NCBI RefSeq assembly: GCF_038002165.1
Contig: NZ_JBBOBR010000001.1
Coordinates: forward strand, 3,100,001 to 3,164,000
Origin: Cytobacillus sp. FSL H8-0458
GTDB lineage: Bacteria; Bacillota; Bacilli; Bacillales; Cytobacillaceae
Direction of reading: 5' to 3'
Length of the DNA stretch: 64,000 bases
How positions within the stretch are numbered: the first letter of the stretch is position 1; each line of letters starts with the position of its first letter. Positions 44,226 through 52,697 of the stretch are shown here, piece after piece. The notes under the pieces are model-generated. The model was not told where the DNA came from, did no database searches, and saw only the letters and a list, made by a program, of their open reading frames with translations. The translations under genes were made by a program, and so were the position numbers.

Positions 44226-45143
44226 ATGGAAGCGATTACAAGAGACTTTTTTCTATATTTATCAAAAAATAGCTTACTGAATAAAATTGCCCAGAACAGA
44301 GGCGGAAGTTTTGCTGCAGGAAAATTAATTGGCGGGGTTGATTTCAAAAGCAGCGTCCGCTTTATCAGGGATCTGAACAATCAAGGACTTTCTGTAACAG
44401 TGGACCATTTGGGAGAATTTGTTGATTCTGTTGAAGTGGCTAATGAACGGACAGAGGAATGTATTTCAACCATTGAAATGATCAGCAAAGAAGGACTTGA
44501 TTCACAAGTATCCCTAAAAATGACTTCACTTGGTCTTGATATCGATCGTGATCTTGTTGTGAAAAATATGACCAGAATTCTTGATACTGCGGAGAAGCAT
44601 AAGATTATGGTGACAATTGATATGGAGGATGTGCCGCGCTGCCAGGCAACGATCGATTTGTTTAAACAGTTTAAAGAGAAGTACAGCTGTGTGAGCACCG
44701 TTCTGCAGGCGTACCTGTACCGGACTGAAAAGGATCTGGAGGATCTGGGGAAATACCAGCCCTTCTTAAGACTGGTAAAAGGCGCTTATAAAGAAGCACC
44801 GGAGCACGCATTTCCTGAGAAGACAGATGTTGATGAAAACTATAAGAAATTAATAGAACAAAGTCTCTTAAACGGAAACTATACAGCAATAGCTTCCCAT
44901 GATGATCAGATCATCGAGTACACAAAAGAATTAGCAAAGAAGCATAACATTTCAAACGATCGTTTCGAGTTCCAAATGCTTTATGGCATGAGGAATAAAA
45001 CACAGCTGGAGCTGGCAAAGCAAGGCTATAAGATGCGTGTCTATGTGCCATACGGCATGGACTGGTACGGCTATTTCATGAGAAGGCTTGCTGAACGGCC
45101 GGCTAATATTGCATTTGCTTTTAAGGGCATTTTCAAGAAATAA
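44226..45143 (+). CDS. putB: Proline dehydrogenase
   Basis: FAD enzyme oxidising proline to pyrroline-5-carboxylate, 305 residues, single beta/alpha-barrel domain. SLKMTSLGLDID, TIDMEDVPRC, VLQAYLYRTEKDL, LVKGAYKE and YGMDWYGYFMRRLAERPAN (substrate-binding Arg pair) match the monofunctional PutB/FadM family. ATG 44226 follows GGAGGTG; an upstream ATG at 44169 lacks a site. It is followed by putP and a putR-like gene; the partner P5C dehydrogenase gene is not here. Confidence 0.94.
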   Translation: MEAITRDFFLYLSKNSLLNKIAQNRGGSFAAGKLIGGVDFKSSVRFIRDLNNQGLSVTVDHLGEFVDSVEVANERTEECISTIEMISKEGLDSQVSLKMTSLGLDIDRDLVVKNMTRILDTAEKHKIMVTIDMEDVPRCQATIDLFKQFKEKYSCVSTVLQAYLYRTEKDLEDLGKYQPFLRLVKGAYKEAPEHAFPEKTDVDENYKKLIEQSLLNGNYTAIASHDDQIIEYTKELAKKHNISNDRFEFQMLYGMRNKTQLELAKQGYKMRVYVPYGMDWYGYFMRRLAERPANIAFAFKGIFKK

Positions 45144-45209
45144 TATTTTTCTTCCAAAATATTAAAATATAGCTATAATAAATAGAAACCATTCATGATT
45201 TCTAGGTAA

Positions 45210-45237
45210 TGAGAAAGCAAACCACTGCTTTCTCATC
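45210..45237 (+). terminator. Hairpin between putB and putP
   Basis: Perfect 11-pair stem ATGAGAAAGCA / TGCTTTCTCAT, loop AACCAC, weak tail CGCTTATTTT; may end or attenuate the putB transcript. Confidence 0.65.
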
Positions 45238-45288
45238 GCTTATTTTATCTAAATATTTTGTTAAACCAACAAAAAGGAGGCTAACAAA

Positions 45289-46752
45289 ATGGATTATGCA
45301 TTAATTATATCCATAACTGTGTATATGATTGGGATGCTTTGGATTGGCTATTATGCGTATAAACGGACTTCCAATCTATCAGATTACATGCTCGGAGGAC
45401 GAACACTGGGCCCTGCGGTAACCGCTTTAAGTGCGGGTGCTTCCGATATGAGCGGATGGCTGCTGATGGGCCTTCCTGGAGCCATGTATGCCACTGGCCT
45501 AAGCGCTTCCTGGATTGTCATCGGTTTGACTCTCGGGGCATGGGCGAACTGGATTTATGTTGCACCAAGGCTCCGCACGTATACTGAGGTAGCAAATGAT
45601 TCTATTACGATTCCTGGTTATTTAGAAAACCGATTCGGGGATGCTTCCAAAATCCTCCGCCTGATTTCAGGATTAGTTATCTTAATTTTCTTTACCTTTT
45701 ATGTATCATCAGGCATGGTTTCCGGGGGAGTTTTATTCCAGAGCACTTTCGGGCTGGATTACCACACAGGTTTATGGATCATTACAGGTGTTGTGGTTGC
45801 GTATACACTATTTGGAGGATTTCTTGCGGTTAGCTGGACAGACTTTGTTCAGGGTCTGATTATGTTTCTCGCCCTCATTCTTGTACCAATCGTAACCCTT
45901 TTCCATGTAGGAGGGTTTGGGCCGGCAATTGATACTGCCAGAACAATCAATCCAGCTTTCCTTGATATCTTTAAAGGGACAAGTCTATTAGGCATCGTAT
46001 CCCTTTTTGCATGGGGCCTTGGCTATTTTGGACAGCCTCATATTATCGTCCGCTTTATGGCTATCAGTTCTGTTAAAGAAATCAAGAAAGCCACCCGCAT
46101 TGGAATGGGCTGGATGATTTTCTCGAGTATTGGAGCTATGCTGACTGGTTTTGTGGGAATTGCTTATGTGGCGGATACCGGAATTAGCATCGAAGATCCC
46201 GAAACGATCTTCATCCTCCTTGGCGAGGTATTATTTCACCCGATCATTACAGGCTTTTTAATCTCGGCAATCCTTGCGGCTATCATGAGTACCATCTCAT
46301 CACAGCTGCTAGTCACATCAAGCTCATTAACGGAAGATTTATATAAGACATTCTTCCGCCGCTCAGCTACAGATAAAGAATTAGTTACAATAGGAAGATT
46401 ATCTGTATTGCTGGTTTCTGTCATTGCATTATTTATCTCATGGGAGAAAAATGAAACGATTCTTGACCTTGTAGGTTATGCATGGGCTGGTTTCGGATCT
46501 GCTTTCGGACCACTTATCATTCTCAGCTTATATTGGAAGCGCATGACAAGATGGGGAGCATTAGCAGGGATGATTGTTGGGGCCAGCACTGTTATCATTT
46601 GGTCTCAAGCCGGATTATCTGATGTCCTTTATGAAATGGTTCCAGGCTTTGCTGCCAGCTTAATTGCCATCGTAGTGGTGAGCCTTCTAACTGAAAAGCC
46701 TTCTGCAGACATTGAGAAACAATTTGCTGAATTTGAAAAAACATTAAAATAA
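45289..46752 (+). CDS. putP: Sodium/proline symporter PutP
   Basis: Sodium-coupled solute symporter of 487 residues with 12-13 membrane helices. Sodium-site motifs GASDMSGWLLMGLPGA (about 57-72) and ILAAIMSTISSQLLVTSSSLTEDLY (about 325-350) identify PutP within the SSS family. AAGGAGG precedes the ATG. Placement between putB and putR supports proline as substrate. Confidence 0.95.
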   Translation: MDYALIISITVYMIGMLWIGYYAYKRTSNLSDYMLGGRTLGPAVTALSAGASDMSGWLLMGLPGAMYATGLSASWIVIGLTLGAWANWIYVAPRLRTYTEVANDSITIPGYLENRFGDASKILRLISGLVILIFFTFYVSSGMVSGGVLFQSTFGLDYHTGLWIITGVVVAYTLFGGFLAVSWTDFVQGLIMFLALILVPIVTLFHVGGFGPAIDTARTINPAFLDIFKGTSLLGIVSLFAWGLGYFGQPHIIVRFMAISSVKEIKKATRIGMGWMIFSSIGAMLTGFVGIAYVADTGISIEDPETIFILLGEVLFHPIITGFLISAILAAIMSTISSQLLVTSSSLTEDLYKTFFRRSATDKELVTIGRLSVLLVSVIALFISWEKNETILDLVGYAWAGFGSAFGPLIILSLYWKRMTRWGALAGMIVGASTVIIWSQAGLSDVLYEMVPGFAASLIAIVVVSLLTEKPSADIEKQFAEFEKTLK

Positions 46753-46764
46753 CTGCAAAATATT

Positions 46765-46799
46765 AGGACTGGGCAAAGAAAATGCCCGGTCCTTTTTCT
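46765..46799 (+). terminator. putP terminator
   Basis: Stem AGGACTGGGCA / TGCCCGGTCCT with one T-G pair, seven-base loop, tail TTTTTCTTT. Confidence 0.88.
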
Positions 46800-46873
46800 T
46801 TCGACAAAATTCGGGTGGTGCCTGTCACCGTTTTTAACTATAATAAGAACAGCAATAATGAGGAGGGAGCTTA

Positions 46874-48103
46874 ATGAGCCAGCCGCTGGAGAAAATCCTT
46901 ACTTTGACTGATATTGATGAGATCACAGAAATGGTCAGCACTTTTTTAAAGAAGCCTGTTGTCATCGAGGATGAGCAATTCTCGCTGCTGGCTTATAGCT
47001 CGTATTATATTGAACATTTTGATTTGGCCAACCAGCAGACCATATTTTCGAAGAGATGGCCGATTCCCATTTTGGAGAAATTTATGGATGAAGGCATTGT
47101 TGATCAGTTAAAGACAATCCCTGAGCCTTTCAGAATTAAGAAAATGGAAGAAATCGGCCTTAACCAGCGCGTAGTTGTAAGCGCTAAATATAAAGAACAG
47201 ATACTCGGCTTTATCTGGGTTCAGGAATTGGACGGCTTCCTGTCAGAAAGCGAAATGAAATTTCTGCATGACGTTTCTTTCCATATTGGAAAGCTTTTAT
47301 ATCAGAAAAACCTGAAGAAGCTCCGCAAAGAAGAAGAAAAACATCAATTTTATCAAAAAATCATTGATCGCACCTACCAGACAGAAGACCAGATTAAGTG
47401 GGAGGCGGCCAATGTAAAAATCATCCTCCCGGAGGCCTTTATCATCAATGTATTTACGATCGTCCAGGGAGATGAAGAGATGATTGCGGAATTGAATGAA
47501 ACCGTTCGGCTGTTCGCAAATGCTCTCAGCCATCCCGCTCACATCTTTACGAATCAGCATGAAATTATCGTTATGATCGGCAGCAGCTCCCCTGTACCCG
47601 GCAGCCTTTCAGAAGACGCACACGAATTAACCAATACCGTACTAAGCCAATTCAGGCAGCAGACTGTTTATGCAGGTATCGGAGGAGAATATTCCTCCAT
47701 CCTAAAACTTCGCAAAAGCTATAGAGAGGCTCTGGAGGTTATCAAAGCAGCCAAGTTCATTGGCTCGCCTGAAGAACTGCCTTATGAGTATAAAAAGCTC
47801 TGGGTGTTCCGTTACCTGGAACCGATCGCCCAGCATAACAGCAAGACTAATTATGTAAATGAAGACCTTATGAAGCTGCAGAAAAAAGACCTGGAGAGCC
47901 AAACCAGCCTTTTGAAGACGCTTGAAGTCTATTTATTGAACAACTGCCGCCTTAAGCCGACTGCGGAACAGCTTTTCATCCATACCAATACATTAAAATA
48001 CCGGATGAAACAAATTACTGACCTGACCTCAATCGACTTTGACGACTTTAACACAAGATGCCAGCTGTACATTGATTTACAGCTGCTTAAGCGGAAGAAA
48101 TAA
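46874..48103 (+). CDS. putR: PucR/CdaR-type transcriptional regulator, PutR-like
   Basis: Probable proline-responsive activator of the put genes, 409 residues. The N-terminal part (about 1-150) is a sensor domain (VIEDEQFSLLAYSSYY..., GFIWVQELDGFLSESEMKFLHDVSFHIGKLLYQ). A GGDEF-like central region (YAGIGGEYSSILKLRKSYREALEVI) and a C-terminal HTH_30 domain (LEVYLLNNCRLKPTAEQLFIHTNTLKYRMKQI) follow. B. subtilis PutR has this layout and activates putBCP; the name here rests on neighbourhood. GGAGGGAG precedes the ATG. No terminator is evident before the repeat array that begins a few bases later. Confidence 0.87.
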   Translation: MSQPLEKILTLTDIDEITEMVSTFLKKPVVIEDEQFSLLAYSSYYIEHFDLANQQTIFSKRWPIPILEKFMDEGIVDQLKTIPEPFRIKKMEEIGLNQRVVVSAKYKEQILGFIWVQELDGFLSESEMKFLHDVSFHIGKLLYQKNLKKLRKEEEKHQFYQKIIDRTYQTEDQIKWEAANVKIILPEAFIINVFTIVQGDEEMIAELNETVRLFANALSHPAHIFTNQHEIIVMIGSSSPVPGSLSEDAHELTNTVLSQFRQQTVYAGIGGEYSSILKLRKSYREALEVIKAAKFIGSPEELPYEYKKLWVFRYLEPIAQHNSKTNYVNEDLMKLQKKDLESQTSLLKTLEVYLLNNCRLKPTAEQLFIHTNTLKYRMKQITDLTSIDFDDFNTRCQLYIDLQLLKRKK

Positions 48104-48157
48104 GAATGTGGGGAGACTGGCGGGGGAAGGCCTATACGTGCGGCGATCATGGAGCGT

Positions 48158-48728
48158 TTATGACAACCGTTTTCTCCTGCGGTTCTTATTTTCGGCTTCA
48201 TGAAGCGCTCATGGCGACCGTTTTCTTCCCCGCTCCCTCATTTTCGGCTTTATGGGGCGCTCATGGCGACCGTTTTCTTCCTCGCTTCTTCATTTTCGGC
48301 TTCATGAAGCGATCATGGCGACCGTTTTCACCTCCGCTCCCTCATTTTCGTCTTCATGGAACGTTCATGGCGACCGTTTTCTTCCTTGCTTCTTCATTTT
48401 CGGCTTCATGAAGCGCTCATGGCGACCGTTTTCTTCCCCGCTCCCTCATTTTCGGCTTTATGGGGCGCTCATGGCGACCGTTTTCTTCCTCGCTCCCTCA
48501 TTTTCGTCTTCATGGAACGTTCATGGCGACCGTTTTCCGCTTCGATTCCTCATATTCGGCTTCATGAAGCGCTCATGGTGACCGTTTTCACCTCCGCTTC
48601 CTTATTATCGGCTTCATAAAGCGTTCATGGCGACTACTTTCACCTTCGCTCCCTGATTTTGGACTTCATGAAACGTTCATGGCGACCGTTTTCCTTACTG
48701 CTTCCTCTTTTTCGGCTTCATCCCGCCT
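48158..48728 (+). repeat. 52-bp tandem repeat array A, eleven units
   Basis: Cores start at 48158, 48209, 48261, 48313, 48365, 48417, 48469, 48521, 48573, 48625 and 48677: one interval of 51 and nine of exactly 52. The core is TCATGGCGACCGTTTTC, then a pyrimidine-rich stretch with CTCCCTCATTTTCGG and a segment that is either GGCTTCATGAAGCG (palindromic), GGCTTTATGGGGCG or GTCTTCATGGAACG. The array begins about 50 bases after the putR stop and ends about 10 bases before the end of the convergent zinc-ribbon gene. Because 52 is not a multiple of three, all three plus frames stay open for stretches; these are not credible genes. Confidence 0.97.
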
Positions 48729-48737
48729 CTTTTTCCG

Positions 48738-48926
48738 TCACTTGCTTCTAAACTTGCCAGGATTATCAACTCTGATAGAAACAATCTCCCCGCAGTTTAA
48801 ACAAAAGCGAAAGATCTTCAGAGATCCAGTTGAGAGTTTTTTATTCAATGGCCTGACTGCCGCATAGTCAGTGCCTTCTGCAAATTCTGTCCCTTTGCAT
48901 CTTGGGCATTCTTTAACATGATTCAC
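48738..48926 (-). CDS. Small zinc-ribbon-like protein
   Basis: A 62-residue protein with two CxxC knuckles: KECPRCKGTEF (about 6-16) and FRFCLNCGEIVSIRVDN (about 41-55), so it should bind one zinc. Function unknown; similar small proteins are widespread in Bacillaceae. It starts at GTG 48926 with GGGAG nine bases upstream. Confidence 0.75.
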   Translation of the reverse strand: MNHVKECPRCKGTEFAEGTDYAAVRPLNKKLSTGSLKIFRFCLNCGEIVSIRVDNPGKFRSK

Positions 48927-48978
48927 CTTTATCAGCTCCCTTCAGCTTATATACGCATCAGAATTGTAAAAGTTCTCC

Positions 48979-49016
48979 AAAAAAAATGCCTGTCCCCTTT
49001 CCAGGGAGCAGGCATC
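48979..49016 (-). terminator. Terminator of the 61-residue membrane protein gene
   Basis: Minus-strand stem ATGCCTGCTCCC / GGGGACAGGCAT (imperfect) with a six-base loop and eight T residues; also overlaps the gene stop. Confidence 0.85.
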
Positions 49017-49202
49017 TTATTGCTCTTCTTTTTCCGGCTTGAATAAAAAATAGGATATACACCCTGATAATAGTGCTGCACCGGCTGCTATCATCAAGCG
49101 GATCATCAGGTCTATCTGCTGATAATCCTTATTCAGCATCCACATTGCAGCCCCGGCTACAAGTATCATAATGGGAATGACAATAAGCATTCTATTTTTC
49201 AA
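49017..49202 (-). CDS. Small membrane protein, two helices
   Basis: A 61-residue protein with hydrophobic helices at about 5-22 (MLIVIPIMILVAGAAMWML) and 34-54 (LMIAAGAALLSGCISYFLF) and a charged tail. Not recognised. The probable start is TTG 49202 with AAAGGATG nine bases upstream; a strong terminator follows. Confidence 0.65.
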   Translation of the reverse strand: MKNRMLIVIPIMILVAGAAMWMLNKDYQQIDLMIRLMIAAGAALLSGCISYFLFKPEKEEQ

Positions 49203-49430
49203 GATTTCTTACATCCTTTCGTGCTCGTGCTAGTCATACCTATTATATAAGAATTATACAAAAATAGATATTAACACTCTCCAGTGAAACCCGTTCCAAT
49301 TTTCATAATTATTAAACCTTATTTTTTTCCTCTCATTCCCTTTACAAAGGGTCTTGATGGGCTTTATAATCCCGTTGTTCCACTTTTTACGGAATCCGAA
49401 AAAACACTATAAAAAAAGGAGGTTGCGGCG

Positions 49431-50279
49431 ATGCGGCAAAAACTGTTTTCTTTTATGATGATCAACCTGGGAGCTTTCCTGGTTTCTATAAATGTCCATT
49501 TTTTCTTGTCCCCCAATAATTTAGCAACTGGAGGGGTCAGCGGATTGTCGATTATCATGAATGACTTATTTCCCGATTTATCGATCGGTACGTTCATGAT
49601 TCTTGTCAATTTGATACTATTTGCAGTTGGGTTTGTTTTTCTTGGATCTGGTTTTGGGGCAAAAACCATTTATGCAAGCTTTGCGTTGTCCTTTTATGTG
49701 TGGGCCCTTGAGAAGTTCGCCCCGATGGCTCAGCCGCTAAGCGATGACCTGCTTATTCAGCTGATTATCGGGCAATGCATCGCCGCAACCGGCATGGCCA
49801 TTGTGTTTAACCAGCAGGCCTCCACTGGCGGTACAGACATTATCGCTATGATTTTTAATAAATATTTAAATATTGAAGTTGGCAGAGGAGTGCTTCTGGC
49901 TGATTTAGCCATTGCCCTGTCTTCCGCTGTTCTATTTGGGCCGCAAGTCGGCATGTATGCCTTTTTTGGAGTCATTATTAATGGATTTGTGATTGATTAT
50001 GCACTTCAGCAATTCAATTCAAACAAGGAAATTGTGATTATCAGCCACCACAGTGATGAAATTAAGACCTATATTGTTCATGAACTGGGGAAGGGTGCAA
50101 CCATTCACACGGCAACCGGTGCCTTCACTTCAGATAAAAAAGAAGTCATTACAACCATCCTGGGCAGAAAAGATTTTACAAAGCTGAAAAGCTATATTAC
50201 CCAGGTTGATAATAAGGCATTTATTACAGTCCATACCATGAATGAAATACTCGGCCAGAACTTTAAGCGGCTGGCATAA
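49431..50279 (+). CDS. YitT family membrane protein with DUF2179 domain
   Basis: Membrane protein of 282 residues. Five or six hydrophobic helices cover about 1-195 (INVHFFLSPNNLATGGVSGLSIIM is the family start; NQQASTGGTDIIAMIFNKY is another signature). A soluble C-terminal DUF2179 domain (VIISHHSDEIKTYIVHELGKGATIHTATGAFTSDKKEVITTILGRKDFTKLK) resembles a ligand-binding regulatory module. Transported substrate unknown. AAGGAGG precedes the ATG. Confidence 0.9.
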   Translation: MRQKLFSFMMINLGAFLVSINVHFFLSPNNLATGGVSGLSIIMNDLFPDLSIGTFMILVNLILFAVGFVFLGSGFGAKTIYASFALSFYVWALEKFAPMAQPLSDDLLIQLIIGQCIAATGMAIVFNQQASTGGTDIIAMIFNKYLNIEVGRGVLLADLAIALSSAVLFGPQVGMYAFFGVIINGFVIDYALQQFNSNKEIVIISHHSDEIKTYIVHELGKGATIHTATGAFTSDKKEVITTILGRKDFTKLKSYITQVDNKAFITVHTMNEILGQNFKRLA

Positions 50280-50283
50280 CAGT

Positions 50284-50312
50284 AAAGCTTCATCCTTAAA
50301 GGATGGAGCTTT
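50284..50312 (+). terminator. Terminator of the YitT-family gene
   Basis: Twelve-pair stem AAAGCTTCATCC / GGATGGAGCTTT with one T-G pair, loop TTAAA, T-rich tail. Confidence 0.82.
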
Positions 50313-50588
50313 ATTTAGTTTAGTGAACCTATTATCCCATCAATCGGTCCCTTTAAAAATACTCAGAGAGTTTTCCTTCATGATATTCCTGTGATTAATG
50401 GAAGTACTGGCTTATCTGCAGCTATGCCTAGAAACGTATTCCGTATAGGGAGTTTAGAGATAACGCGCGGTAAAATCAGATGCGATTGCCCTCATTAGTC
50501 CATCCGTGTTAACGCGGCGGTTTTTTCCATTAAGTGTGAATAATGACAATCAGCAAAAATCAAATTAAGAAATGTGACACTATTTTTA

Positions 50589-50630
50589 AAAATAATACCA
50601 TTATTCCCAAGTTATTTATGGTATTATTTT
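50589..50630. promoter_or_regulatory. Perfect inverted repeat upstream of hemAT
   Basis: AAAATAATACCAT and ATGGTATTATTTT are exact reverse complements separated by 16 bases, ending 34 bases before the hemAT start. It may be an operator or a leader hairpin; no known regulator matched. Confidence 0.5.
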
Positions 50631-50663
50631 CCCATTACATATTTTTATAAGAGGTGCTTTCAC

Positions 50664-51956
50664 TTGTTATTCAGAAAAAATAAAAATACAGAAATCACTC
50701 AAAAATTTTCAATTGGAACTGGAGAAATTAATATTCCCAGAGGCAGTGATGTAGAAAAGCAAATACACATGATTGGGTTAACAGTTTATGATCTGCAAAT
50801 TATTAATGGCCTCAAACCCTATATAGAAAAGAACATCAATACAATAGTCGACCAATTCTATAAAAATCTAGAAAGAGAACCTGTCTTATTAGATATTATT
50901 AATAATAATAGTTCTATTCAAAGATTAAAGATAACATTAACAAAGCATATTGTTGAAATGTTTGAAGGAGAAATAAACGAAAACTATTTACATAAAAGGA
51001 TCCGCATTGCCAATATGCACGTTAAAATAGGTTTACAGACTAAATGGTATATGTGTGCGTTTCAGGATATGCTCCTGTCTATCATAAATATCATTGAAGA
51101 AATTTCTGATAAACATCCAGATTATATTTCTATGATCAAAGCAGTTTCAAAGCTCCTCAATCTGGAGCAGCAGCTGGTTCTAGAGGCTTATGATGCTGAA
51201 AATGAGAGAATTAAAAAGGAAGCTGAGGACCATAAAGCCTTAATCCGAAATAATGTTGCCAGTGCATCTCAAAATCTGGCTGCCGTTTCGGAACAAACCA
51301 ATGTATCCTTTCATCAGCTTCAAAATCAAGCACAAGACATTGTTTCAATTGCCTATAGAGGTTCAGAGCTTTCTTCCCTTGCAGATGAAAGTGCCCGAAA
51401 GGGGCAGGAACAACTGGGCAAGCAAACAACTCATATGTTGAACATCCAAGGAGCTGTTCAAGATATTATTGCAGATGTTCAAGTCCTCCTGGAAATCTCA
51501 AAACAGATGCAGGAAATTACCGATATTGTAACAGGAATTGCCGATCAAACTAACCTGCTTTCTTTAAATGCAGCTATTGAAGCAGCAAGGGCAGGAGAGC
51601 ACGGTCGGGGATTTTCTGTGGTAGCAGATGAAGTACGCAAACTATCCGAAGAGACGAAGAAATCAATCACAAACGTATCATCACTTATTGCCAATACAAA
51701 TGCACACACTGAAAAACTAACTGAATCCGTATCGAAAATCAGTGAAGCCGTAAAAAATGGCAGCAGCAACCTGAAAGAATCAGACGCCTATTTTCATAAT
51801 ATCCATACCAACATGCGAGAAAGCAGGAAACAGAATAACCAAATTGAAGAAGAGCTGCTCTCATTCGTGAATGTCGTAAATGAAATAGGAGATGCTTTTC
51901 AGCAGGTAGCTTTATCTGCTGATGAATTAACCATGATTACAAATGAATTGGAATGA
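50664..51956 (+). CDS. hemAT: Globin-coupled aerotaxis transducer HemAT
   Basis: Soluble oxygen sensor that signals to CheA, 430 residues. An N-terminal globin domain (about 20-190) has the proximal His in [20 protein letters not shown], aligned with His123 of B. subtilis HemAT. A methyl-accepting signalling domain follows with hairpin tip [38 protein letters not shown]. There is no transmembrane segment or HAMP domain. TTG 50664 is the start: AGAGGTG lies seven bases upstream and the protein then begins [10 protein letters not shown] as in the B. subtilis protein. No other chemotaxis gene is nearby. Confidence 0.94.
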   Translation: MLFRKNKNTEITQKFSIGTGEINIPRGSDVEKQIHMIGLTVYDLQIINGLKPYIEKNINTIVDQFYKNLEREPVLLDIINNNSSIQRLKITLTKHIVEMFEGEINENYLHKRIRIANMHVKIGLQTKWYMCAFQDMLLSIINIIEEISDKHPDYISMIKAVSKLLNLEQQLVLEAYDAENERIKKEAEDHKALIRNNVASASQNLAAVSEQTNVSFHQLQNQAQDIVSIAYRGSELSSLADESARKGQEQLGKQTTHMLNIQGAVQDIIADVQVLLEISKQMQEITDIVTGIADQTNLLSLNAAIEAARAGEHGRGFSVVADEVRKLSEETKKSITNVSSLIANTNAHTEKLTESVSKISEAVKNGSSNLKESDAYFHNIHTNMRESRKQNNQIEEELLSFVNVVNEIGDAFQQVALSADELTMITNELE

Positions 51957-51963
51957 ACACTTC

Positions 51964-51988
51964 GCGGTCCTAATGGGCCGCTTTTTTT
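51964..51988 (+). terminator. hemAT terminator
   Basis: Stem GCGGTCC / GGGCCGC with one T-G pair, loop TAAT and seven T residues. Confidence 0.9.
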
Positions 51989-52052
51989 GTTTGCCTAATT
52001 TTGGTTTTAAATCAACCCCTTGTGGAAAAAGGGTAAAAAAGGAGGCGTTAGC

Positions 52053-52682
52053 ATGAAGGTGATTGTAATCGGTGCCAATGGGGATGTCGGTGAGCATGTA
52101 ATCAGGAAGCTCGCGGAAAAGAAGCATGAAACTCTTGCCGTTGCGGCAAATGAAAACCAAATTGAAGATCTGGTCAAGCTGGGAGCAGCACAGGCAATTG
52201 TTTATGACGAGGAAAAGCTGATCCCCTATCTTCAGGCTTCAGATGCAGTGATTTATTTAACAGGCGTCAATCCTAAAAAACATACAGGCAAAACTGTTAT
52301 GGTCGATCACCAATCTATATCCGATATCATCCAATTGGCGCAAAAATCAGGTGTCAGGCGATTTGTGATGATGAGTGCAGTCAAAGCGGAGGAAAGCGAA
52401 ACAGACCCTTCACGCAAAATTGCCGCGAAGGATCTTCCCGAGGATATGCTTAAAGCTGCCAACTTAGTGTACACAGTGATCCGGATTGGCCAATTAACGG
52501 ACAATCCCGGGAACGGAACCATTACCCTGGCGGAGAAAATCCATGACCGAGAGGCTGAGATTCCGCGCGAGGACGCTGCTGAAGTTCTTGCAGAGTCCCT
52601 TGACAAAGAAGCGATCTTTCATTCAACCATTGAAGCAGCCTCGGGAGACACCCCTATCAGTGAAGCCCTAAGCCAGTTTTAA
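52053..52682 (+). CDS. NAD(P)-binding SDR-like protein, YhfK type
   Basis: Atypical short-chain dehydrogenase of 209 residues with Rossmann motif VIGANGDVGEHVIRKLAEK at the N-terminus, a conserved VRRFVMMSAVKAE segment and YTVIRIGQLTDNPGNG. It lacks the YxxxK active site of classical SDRs, like NAD(P)H-binding NmrA/YhfK-type proteins. ATG 52053 follows AAGGAGG. It is 15 bases from the YerD-like gene and probably shares its transcript. Confidence 0.85.
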   Translation: MKVIVIGANGDVGEHVIRKLAEKKHETLAVAANENQIEDLVKLGAAQAIVYDEEKLIPYLQASDAVIYLTGVNPKKHTGKTVMVDHQSISDIIQLAQKSGVRRFVMMSAVKAEESETDPSRKIAAKDLPEDMLKAANLVYTVIRIGQLTDNPGNGTITLAEKIHDREAEIPREDAAEVLAESLDKEAIFHSTIEAASGDTPISEALSQF

Positions 52683-52697
52683 TAGAAGGAGGATAAA

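Larger units (their letters stand above)
50280..50663. other. Intergenic region YitT to hemAT
   Basis: A 384-bp stretch with the YitT-gene terminator, a possible second small hairpin (CCGTGTTAACGCGG followed by TTTTTT, about 50505-50526) and a perfect 13-base inverted repeat at 50589-50630. No gene is supported. Confidence 0.6.

Noticed and set aside
46811..46834. GGTGGTGCCTGTCACC hairpin before putR as a regulatory site
   Set aside because: Only a four-pair outer stem; could be chance or a common intergenic fragment, with nothing linking it to a regulator.
48106..48619. Repeat-encoded proteins in the plus frames of array A
   Set aside because: All three frames are open for similar lengths, a consequence of period 52 and low stop content; no ribosome-binding site precedes them.
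48158..48728. CRISPR array
   Set aside because: The whole 52-bp unit is repeated, with no unique spacers between short repeats, and no cas gene is in the window.
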